DNA from: a virus
Length of the DNA: 64,000 bases
Virus record (IMG/VR): IMGVR_UViG_3300035670_010555
Coordinates: 62,001 to 126,000 of that record
Reading direction: 5' to 3' (one strand)
A program made the position numbers and the translations under genes. Shown here one piece after another: positions 58,557 through 64,000 of this stretch. Numbering within the stretch: the first letter of the stretch is position 1; each line of letters opens with the position of its first letter. Under the pieces are notes generated by a model. The model was given only the letters and a program-made list of their open reading frames with translations. It did not search any database and had not been told where the DNA came from.

Positions 58557-58845
58557 CTTTAAGTGGGGTTAATTCGTTTATTTTTAATAGTTGCGGCATA
58601 ATAAAATCCGCGATTTCGTCTCTAGTCGCATCAAAACCATAATTCTGAATAAATCTAACCACTTCGTTAAATTCATTATTAAACTTTTCTTGTAGACTCA
58701 TCATCTTAAAAGTGTATGTTGGGGGATTGTCTAGTTCTGATTCACTAAATCCCATCTCCTGTAAATGTTGTCTCAATCTTAAATAAATGTCCAAGAGATC
58801 TCTTAAATGAGAAGAATGAGTTAGATATTTTTCAAAAGGTTTCAT
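58513..58845 (-). CDS. Hypothetical 110-residue protein
   Basis: Start at the ATG 58845 (MKPFEKYLTHSSHLRDL). An upstream ATG at 58908 would run through the TATTTAT element and terminator region and add a hydrophobic leader that looks non-coding. Helical protein (LRLRQHLQEMGFSESEL, MMSLQEKFNNEFNEVVRF) with an acidic end. Not recognised. Confidence 0.5.
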   Translation of the reverse strand: MKPFEKYLTHSSHLRDLLDIYLRLRQHLQEMGFSESELDNPPTYTFKMMSLQEKFNNEFNEVVRFIQNYGFDATRDEIADFIMPQLLKINELTPLKDGNTERRDSGDEDY

Positions 58846-58849
58846 AAAT

Positions 58850-58856
58850 ATAAATA
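58850..58856 (-). promoter_or_regulatory. TATTTAT element before the 58845 start
   Basis: TATTTAT on the minus strand, 4 bases from the ATG; a second TATTTAT overlaps the start codon. Confidence 0.4.
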
Positions 58857-58894
58857 TTATAAAAATTTTTTGTATATAAAGTACCGCAAAAATA

Positions 58895-58922
58895 AAAAAC
58901 CCCCACATTTGTGTGAGGGTTT
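58895..58922 (-). terminator. Terminator after the UVR-motif gene
   Basis: AAACCCTCACA / TGTGGGGGTTT stem with one mismatch or wobble and a T run on the minus strand, 4 bases after the stop of the gene at 58927. Confidence 0.88.
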
Positions 58923-58926
58923 ATGA

Positions 58927-59298
58927 TTACTTCAACTTCTTGAGTTGGTCTCGGATTTCAATCGATTTTTCAAAATTTTGTTCTTCGATTGATTTTTTAA
59001 GTTCCTCTTCAAGTTTGTCGATTTCCTTTTGGTTAGATTCCAATTTCTTGATTTGGTCTCTTAGTTCAACCGCCCTTTCAAAATCTTCATTTTCGATTGC
59101 AATTTCAAGTTGTTGTTTCAAATTTTTTGAAGTTGGGTTTGTTTTAGTGTTGTCGTAGTAATACGTAGTTATTTTCATTGTCCCATCTTCTGAAACTTTA
59201 GTTTGAGTTTTCCACTCACCGTTATTTGGGGTTAATTGTGTGAACATTTCATCGAATGCTCTAAAGATGTCATTATAAGATCTTCTGTTACCAAACAT
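58927..59298 (-). CDS. Double UVR-motif protein, McsA-like adaptor candidate
   Basis: 123 residues. After a 60-residue start (NRRSYNDIFRAFDEMFTQL) it has two UVR motifs: LEIAIENEDFERAVELRDQI near 64-83 and LKKSIEEQNFEKSIEIRDQL near 100-119. UVR motifs mediate UvrB-UvrC contacts and ClpC-McsA/adaptor contacts. The divergent neighbour is a ClpC-like unfoldase that has its own UVR-like middle segment, so an adaptor or inhibitor of ClpC is the best guess. Confidence 0.7.
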   Translation of the reverse strand: MFGNRRSYNDIFRAFDEMFTQLTPNNGEWKTQTKVSEDGTMKITTYYYDNTKTNPTSKNLKQQLEIAIENEDFERAVELRDQIKKLESNQKEIDKLEEELKKSIEEQNFEKSIEIRDQLKKLK

Positions 59299-59329
59299 AA
59301 TTTTAATTTTTTGTTTTAAGTTTATTTGT

Positions 59330-59337
59330 TATCTTTG
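59330..59337 (+). promoter_or_regulatory. TAnnTTTG element upstream of clpC
   Basis: TATCTTTG with TTTG 16 bases upstream (59310-59313). Spacer a little short for the Bacteroidota consensus. Would give a long leader before 59476. Confidence 0.35.
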
Positions 59338-59367
59338 TATTCAAGATTGGTGCCGACCATAATAATA

Positions 59368-59380
59368 TGACAATCTGTCA
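59368..59380. promoter_or_regulatory. Operator-like dyad TGACAATCTGTCA
   Basis: TGACA-ATC-TGTCA palindrome. A second similar copy lies at 59409-59420, 41 bases away start to start, both matching TGACAANNTGTC. Confidence 0.5.
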
Positions 59381-59408
59381 GAAAAACAAAGTTTTTTTAC
59401 TTTTTTTA

Positions 59409-59420
59409 TGACAACTTGTC
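59409..59420. promoter_or_regulatory. Operator-like dyad TGACAACTTGTC
   Basis: GACAA-C-TTGTC palindrome. Shares TGACAANNTGTC with the site at 59368. It lies just upstream of the proximal promoter. Confidence 0.5.
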
Positions 59421-59426
59421 TTTTTA

Positions 59427-59458
59427 TTTGGAAAAGAATAAATTTTGATATTACTTTG
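59427..59458 (+). promoter_or_regulatory. Bacteroidota-type promoter of the clpC-like gene
   Basis: TTTG at 59427-59430, a 20-base spacer, then TTACTTTG at 59451-59458, one mismatch from TAnnTTTG. The predicted start would lie about 12 bases before the ATG at 59476. Confidence 0.5.
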
Positions 59459-59475
59459 TAAAAACTAAAAAACGT

Positions 59476-61488
59476 ATGAACGACTTAATGGACGACGAAG
59501 ACAAAATGATGAGTAAAAAACAGAAGTCAGGAGATACCTCGACACCTGTGCTAGACAATTTCAGTAGAGACTTGAATAAACTTGCAGAGGCGGGTAAATT
59601 GGACCCTGTCATCGGAAGAGACCGAGAGATTCTACGAATCGCTCAAATTCTTTCCCGAAGAAAGAAAAATAACCCAATTATTCTTGGTGAACCTGGTTGT
59701 GGTAAGACCGCAATCGTTGAAGGTTTGGCAATGAAAATTGTTAATGGTGATTGTCCTCGTAATCTCTTGGATAAGAGATTGGTTAACCTTGACCTAACTT
59801 CAGTTGTTGCCGGTACAAAGTATCGTGGACAATTTGAAGAAAGAATGAAGGTTATCATTGAAGAACTTCAAGCTAATCCTAACATCATCGTATTCATTGA
59901 TGAGATTCATACGTTGGTTGGTTCAGGTAATTCCTCAGGTTCGATGGATGGTTCCAACATTTTCAAACCAGCATTGGCACGTGGTGAACTACAAGTAATC
60001 GGTGCAACCACTTTGGATGAATTCAGAAAGAACATCGAAAAAGATGGGGCATTGGAACGTAGATTCCAAAAAGTCATTGTTGACCCATCTACAGTGACTG
60101 AGACAATCCAAATTTTGAAAAATGTTCGGGACAAATACGAAACATATCACAAAGTGACTTATTCCGATGAAGTCATTGAAACTTGTGTTAAGTTGGCGGA
60201 TAGATATATCACCGACCGTGAATTCCCTGACAAAGCATTCGACATCTTGGATGAAGTTGGAGCTAGAATGCAAACCGAACTTAAGGTTCCCGAAGCAATC
60301 GAAGAGTTGAAGCGTAAGGCTGCAGAGCTGAAACAACAGAAGTTGGATGTAGTTAAAAAACAGAATTACGAACAAGCGGCACAACTCAGAGACAAGGAAA
60401 AAAAGTTGTTGGACAAATTGGAACAAGAAAAACAAAAGTTCGAGGAACAAATGTCCAAAGACAAACAAAAGGTCGGAATGGATGATGTTTATGATGTTGT
60501 TTCAAACATGACTAAAATCCCTGTTAACAAAATGTCTACAGATGATACCAAAGCGTTGTTGAACTTAGATAAACACATTGTTGGAACTGTCATTGGTCAG
60601 GATGCTGCGGTCATCAAGGTTGCAAAATCTATCAAGAGAAACCGACTTGGTATCAAAGATCCAAATCGTCCGATTGGTTCATTCGTTTTCTTGGGTTCAA
60701 CTGGTGTTGGTAAAACTCACCTTGCAAAACAACTTGCAAAAGAAATGTTTGGAAGTGAGGACGCACTAATCCGTGTGGATATGTCTGAGTACCAAGAGAA
60801 ACACACCGTATCCAAATTAGTTGGAGCTCCTCCAGGCTATGTTGGATATGAAGAAGGTGGGTTGTTGACTGAGAAAGTTAAGAACAAACCTTACTCTGTT
60901 ATCTTGTTCGATGAGGTTGAGAAAGCTCACAAGGACGTATTCACGGTGTTACTACAAATCTTGGACGATGGTCACGTTACAGATAGTTTGGGTAGAAAGA
61001 TTAATTTCAAAAACACTTTGATTATCTTAACATCAAATCTTGGAGTTAAAAAACTACAGGACTTCGGGACTGGTATTGGATTCTCAAATAATACCTATAG
61101 TAACGAAGAAGCGAAGAAAGATATCTTGATGAAAGAAATGAAAAATTTCTTTTCTCCTGAGTTTATTAATCGTATCGATGACACCATCGTTTTCAATTCT
61201 CTATCTCAAGAGGATATCAAGAAAATCACTGACATCGAACTTAAGAAGTTGATGAATCGTCTTGACGAAATGAAGTATAAGATTACTTATGATGAATCAC
61301 TTTTGAATTACCTATCAAAAATCGGATATGATGAGGTATACGGTGCAAGACCACTCAAGAGAGCGATTCAGGATAAAGTTGAAGACTTATTATCTGAAGA
61401 AGTTCTGACCGACAAAATTATCGTAGGAAAAACCTACGTGATTAAAGTCGAAGATGAAGTAGTCAAAGTAGTCAAGAAAGGTCGGTAA
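59476..61488 (+). CDS. ClpC-like AAA+ unfoldase lacking the N domain
   Basis: 670 residues. It starts almost directly at D1: [14 protein letters not shown] then GEPGCGKT (71-78, Walker A), [14 protein letters not shown] (Walker B), followed by a UVR-like middle segment ([20 protein letters not shown]). D2 has [12 protein letters not shown] near 408-419, VGYEEGG pore loop and [16 protein letters not shown] near 533-536 is in the position of the ClpP-docking loop. ClpC and ClpA normally have about 150 further N-terminal residues that bind adaptors. It may unfold proteins for host ClpP or work alone. Strong terminator follows. Confidence 0.92.
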   Translation: MNDLMDDEDKMMSKKQKSGDTSTPVLDNFSRDLNKLAEAGKLDPVIGRDREILRIAQILSRRKKNNPIILGEPGCGKTAIVEGLAMKIVNGDCPRNLLDKRLVNLDLTSVVAGTKYRGQFEERMKVIIEELQANPNIIVFIDEIHTLVGSGNSSGSMDGSNIFKPALARGELQVIGATTLDEFRKNIEKDGALERRFQKVIVDPSTVTETIQILKNVRDKYETYHKVTYSDEVIETCVKLADRYITDREFPDKAFDILDEVGARMQTELKVPEAIEELKRKAAELKQQKLDVVKKQNYEQAAQLRDKEKKLLDKLEQEKQKFEEQMSKDKQKVGMDDVYDVVSNMTKIPVNKMSTDDTKALLNLDKHIVGTVIGQDAAVIKVAKSIKRNRLGIKDPNRPIGSFVFLGSTGVGKTHLAKQLAKEMFGSEDALIRVDMSEYQEKHTVSKLVGAPPGYVGYEEGGLLTEKVKNKPYSVILFDEVEKAHKDVFTVLLQILDDGHVTDSLGRKINFKNTLIILTSNLGVKKLQDFGTGIGFSNNTYSNEEAKKDILMKEMKNFFSPEFINRIDDTIVFNSLSQEDIKKITDIELKKLMNRLDEMKYKITYDESLLNYLSKIGYDEVYGARPLKRAIQDKVEDLLSEEVLTDKIIVGKTYVIKVEDEVVKVVKKGR

Positions 61489-61491
61489 ATT

Positions 61492-61518
61492 AAAAAGGGG
61501 AGAAATCCCCTTTTTTTT
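61492..61518 (+). terminator. Terminator after the clpC-like gene
   Basis: AAAAAGGGGA / TCCCCTTTTT stem with a short loop and eight T. Confidence 0.92.
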
Positions 61519-61519
61519 A

Positions 61520-61527
61520 TATTTATA
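61520..61527 (+). promoter_or_regulatory. TATTTATA element before the 61531 start
   Basis: TATTTATA, 3 bases before the ATG and directly after the terminator T run. Confidence 0.45.
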
Positions 61528-61530
61528 ATC

Positions 61531-62139
61531 ATGAGTAATTTCTCCCGACTGTTAGACAAATTCAAAAATTCATTTCCAGAAGATTTACAATCAAAAGTTG
61601 ATGTAATTGAAAATTACGTGGCAAACTACATCCAAGAAAATAACATCAATGTAAAATTTTTGAATTCTTGTAATGCGGGATTCAAAGGAGTTAGAACAAG
61701 AGACCAAATTATTATTTGTTCTCCTTTTGGTATGGAAACCATAGGGGATTTTTTATATACCATATTTCACGAAATTAGGCATGAACAGCAGATTAGAGAT
61801 TTGAAAATGTTAAATCCTTTAACGGATTTTGATTTAGAGGATTTCGAGGCTCTTTACGAACAATACTGGAATATGGAGTTGGATGCCGACAAATTCGCAA
61901 AAGAAATGGTGGCAAAACTGGTAATCAAATTGGGGATTCCAATCGACATTGCGAAAAAATTATTTTCGTTATCACTATACGTTCAGCAATATCCAACCAT
62001 GTCAAACATGGTTCGTGGAGGGATTCAACAAATTATTAACGACATTAAGAGAATAAAAAAATCGGGTGGAGAATATACTGACATTCAAGACCACCCGGTA
62101 GTACAAAGACACATAGATAAGTTAGAAGATTTTATTTAA
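61531..62139 (+). CDS. HExxH zinc metalloprotease-like protein
   Basis: 202 residues. FHEIRHEQQIRDL near 85-97 contains HEIRH (HExxH), and NMELDADKFAKEMV near 116-129 gives the E-x-x-A-D-like helix that supplies the third zinc ligand. IIICSPFGMETIG precedes it. The architecture fits a small gluzincin-like protease. The gene lies between the ClpC-like unfoldase and an M20-type peptidase. Ends base-to-base with the convergent gene. Confidence 0.72.
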   Translation: MSNFSRLLDKFKNSFPEDLQSKVDVIENYVANYIQENNINVKFLNSCNAGFKGVRTRDQIIICSPFGMETIGDFLYTIFHEIRHEQQIRDLKMLNPLTDFDLEDFEALYEQYWNMELDADKFAKEMVAKLVIKLGIPIDIAKKLFSLSLYVQQYPTMSNMVRGGIQQIINDIKRIKKSGGEYTDIQDHPVVQRHIDKLEDFI

Positions 62140-62973
62140 TCAAAACGGATGAAACTGTCCTCTTGGTACTGACTTTTTGAAATGTAATTTATAACCCAAC
62201 TCTTCAATCATTTTTCTTCCCATTTCTATACCGTTGAATACGTCCTCGATGATTACATATTCTTCAGGACTATGATAATCATAATAACCAATAGAAAAAT
62301 TAATACAAGAAAAATCGAATTTACTTCTCAAAGCATAAACGTCAGTATATGGGTGAACCATATATCGCATTTGTTCGGTAATCATTCCTTCAGTCAAAAC
62401 TTTATCAATTTTTTCGAAGAACTCGGTACCTCTGTCGAATAACACTTGCCCAAAACATGTCTCAGTAATCATCCAATTTTCCGGAGCATCGAACTGAATA
62501 CCATATCCAACATTTTCAAAAAATTTGGAATCGGCCGCTTTTGAACCATGGCATCCAGTTTCTTCTGAAACAAAGAATGCTGCTTTAAGGTATGGTAATT
62601 CTTTTAGTAAAGTTAAACAAGCAAACACTCCACACTTATCGTCTCCTCCAATACCTGTCGGCATCTCGTTATCATTGAATGCCTTTAACGCTGGTTTCAA
62701 TTCCCCTTGAGCGTTTTTTAACATCATTTCTTTAACGTTGATTGTATCAATATGGTGAACTGTATCGGTATGCGATATTACACAAGGAAAATAAAAATCT
62801 TCGGGAAGTTCAGTTGTTTCTTTTTTGGTTGCGTAGATATTCATTTTGTCATCAACATAATGTTCTATATTGTTTTCGGTTAACCAATTAACCAAAAATT
62901 CAACCATACGATGTTCTTGGTAAGTTTTTGTGGGTACGCTCAAAACTTCTTTGAGTAACGTTATATCTTTCAT
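62140..62973 (-). CDS. M20-family metallopeptidase (peptidase T-like)
   Basis: 277 residues. VISHTDTVHH near 65-74 (zinc His/Asp), PTGIGGDDKCGVFACL near 105-120 (bridging Asp), VSEETGCHGS near 134-143 (catalytic Glu-Glu), IQFDAPEN near 158-165 and YYDYHSPEEYV near 229-239 (last zinc His) make a complete M20-type site. These act as aminopeptidases or acyl-amino hydrolases. With the neighbouring unfoldase and protease it may recycle peptides, or trim host or virion proteins. Confidence 0.85.
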   Translation of the reverse strand: MKDITLLKEVLSVPTKTYQEHRMVEFLVNWLTENNIEHYVDDKMNIYATKKETTELPEDFYFPCVISHTDTVHHIDTINVKEMMLKNAQGELKPALKAFNDNEMPTGIGGDDKCGVFACLTLLKELPYLKAAFFVSEETGCHGSKAADSKFFENVGYGIQFDAPENWMITETCFGQVLFDRGTEFFEKIDKVLTEGMITEQMRYMVHPYTDVYALRSKFDFSCINFSIGYYDYHSPEEYVIIEDVFNGIEMGRKMIEELGYKLHFKKSVPRGQFHPF

Positions 62974-62984
62974 TTTACAAAGAT

Positions 62985-62991
62985 ATAAATA
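62985..62991 (-). promoter_or_regulatory. TATTTAT element before the 62973 start
   Basis: TATTTAT on the minus strand, 11 bases from the ATG. Confidence 0.5.
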
Positions 62992-62993
62992 AA

Positions 62994-64000
62994 TTAGATT
63001 TCATCCAAACTAAATAATGAAGGTTGGTATAATAAATTGTAAAAATTTTGTTCACTCATTAATATACTTTTTTGCTTCAATCCCTTTGATAATGTTACCA
63101 CCACTTTCATCTCAGGAAACTTAAATCCTTCAATTTTGAACCTTGTTTCTTTTTTGGGGTCTTTTGGTAAAAAGTAGTATTCTTCTTGTCTGAATTTTTT
63201 CAAAATTCTAGAAGTCATGTCAGTGAAATCTTTGAAGCTAACTCCTTCCTCTTCTCCATCTTCCTGAATCGTATCCAAAATTTCAGTAAAAATTGTGTTT
63301 GCGGTTCTATTGAAACTTGCAGAATCAAAATCATCAGGGTCTTGGTATGCATAATAATCTTCTTGCCAACCACCTGGTGCTTGCTTTCTACCAAAAATTC
63401 TTTCTAATAATTCTTTCGAAGAAATGTGAAGGTCACCCTCGTTAATATATAATGCTATCAAGTCCGCCACCGTAATTCTAAATCCATCTGTATAAGCGTC
63501 GATACCCAACTCATCGAAATACTCATCCATCTCTTTATTCATCGCGGTCGAAAGAGATCTTTGGAACGCGTGATTTTTTTCGTAGACATAATCTTCGATG
63601 ACATACTTTATTTTTTTTCCAAAATTATCCATCAATACTCGGGATAACTCTTTTCTGTATTCGTCATCTGAAAAGTCGACTTTCATGGGAAGTATTGCTC
63701 TAGAAATTTCAGATAATATTTGTTTATTTTCGTCATCTAAAGTATAGTAAAAACTATACCCTTCCATAAAATCTTCTGTGGAGGAATAATGGTCTATAAA
63801 TTCATAATCGTTATACGGGGAATTAATCACTTGATAAAACCAAACATCATCTTCCGATAATCCCAACGCCTCTAAAAATTCTTGTTGATTTTTGAACTCA
63901 ACACTTATAACACTTTGACCTGGCGTATTTCGGTCCTCTCTCATGTACGAGAATAAATCATCCGAAGATAATAATTCATCTTTAGTTATTTTTCTTTTAG
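62994..64000 (-). CDS. Hypothetical protein, 5' end beyond window
   Basis: The frame is open from its stop at 62994 to the right edge. The first in-window ATG at 63944 is not the likely start, because the upstream codons (KRKITKDELLSSDDLFSYM) read as normal coding sequence. Visible part about 335 residues, acidic, helical; IEDYVYEKNHAFQRSLSTAMNK, DLIALYINEGDLHISSKELLERIFGRKQAPGG and YYFLPKDPKKETRFKIEGF stand out. No family recognised. Confidence 0.6.
   Translation of the reverse strand, partial: KRKITKDELLSSDDLFSYMREDRNTPGQSVISVEFKNQQEFLEALGLSEDDVWFYQVINSPYNDYEFIDHYSSTEDFMEGYSFYYTLDDENKQILSEISRAILPMKVDFSDDEYRKELSRVLMDNFGKKIKYVIEDYVYEKNHAFQRSLSTAMNKEMDEYFDELGIDAYTDGFRITVADLIALYINEGDLHISSKELLERIFGRKQAPGGWQEDYYAYQDPDDFDSASFNRTANTIFTEILDTIQEDGEEEGVSFKDFTDMTSRILKKFRQEEYYFLPKDPKKETRFKIEGFKFPEMKVVVTLSKGLKQKSILMSEQNFYNLLYQPSLFSLDEI

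Noticed and set aside
58846-58908. Upstream start at 58908 with a hydrophobic leader
   Set aside because: The leader is translated from the AT-rich region around the terminator and TATTTAT element; the internal ATG at 58845 has the expected context.
1-64000. tRNA genes, integrase or insertion sequences
   Set aside because: I looked for cloverleaf-like segments in the gaps and for recombinase or transposase motifs in the proteins and found none; a dedicated search was not possible.

Overview
The window is part of the genome of a large T4-like (myovirus-type) bacteriophage. The order terminase large subunit, portal, prohead protease, scaffold, major capsid protein matches the T4 head cluster, and a gp55-like late sigma factor and a gp5-like baseplate protein are also present. 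Several features point to a Bacteroidota (Flavobacteriia-like) host: starts lack Shine-Dalgarno sequences and sit in A-rich or overlapping contexts, a Bacteroidota-type ribosomal protein bS21 is encoded, a DUF4494-like protein is present, and a few intergenic regions carry TAnnTTTG elements typical of the Bacteroidota housekeeping sigma factor. The DNA is AT-rich. I saw no integrase, tRNA, insertion sequence or CRISPR array.

Layout. 1-9079 (minus): a set of Thr/Pro-repeat (mucin-like) surface or fiber proteins, followed downstream by four glycosyltransferase genes, one of them GT60-like (Skp1/mucin O-GlcNAc transferase type). 9132-11724 (plus): small phage proteins of unknown function, one with a WYL-like fold. 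11778-29075 (plus): a tightly overlapping operon of about 20 genes for nucleotide-sugar synthesis and glycan assembly. It includes GDP-mannose 4,6-dehydratase, DegT aminotransferase, PglD-like acetyltransferase, GDP-mannose 3,5-epimerase, a UDP-sugar dehydrogenase-like protein, GT10 and GT11 fucosyltransferases, FkbM methyltransferases and many other glycosyltransferases, plus an exonuclease and a dUTPase. 29082-33301 (plus): PhoH, two more glycosyltransferases and the late sigma factor. 33321-39502 (plus): baseplate, tail and other structural genes. 39589-41447: small genes, including a secreted CAP-domain protein. 41453-59298 (mostly minus): the head cluster, terminase, virion-associated acidic proteins, another Thr/Pro-repeat protein, a nucleotidyltransferase, a KTSC protein and a UVR-motif protein, interrupted by the plus-strand bS21 gene. 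59476-62139 (plus): a ClpC-like unfoldase without its N domain and an HExxH metalloprotease. 62140-64000 (minus): an M20-type peptidase and a gene running off the right edge.

How the parts may work together. The phage appears to make its own activated sugars and at least fourteen glycosyltransferases, and also encodes extended Thr/Pro repeats that look like O-glycosylation scaffolds. The GT60-like gene lies directly downstream of these repeat genes, suggesting that the virion carries phage-made glycoprotein 'mucins'; this is inference. A directional motif, TATTTAT, precedes sixteen mostly structural genes and may be the late promoter or leader element used with the phage sigma factor. The genes with TAnnTTTG elements (bS21, ClpC, the gene at 39589) may be early genes read by host polymerase.
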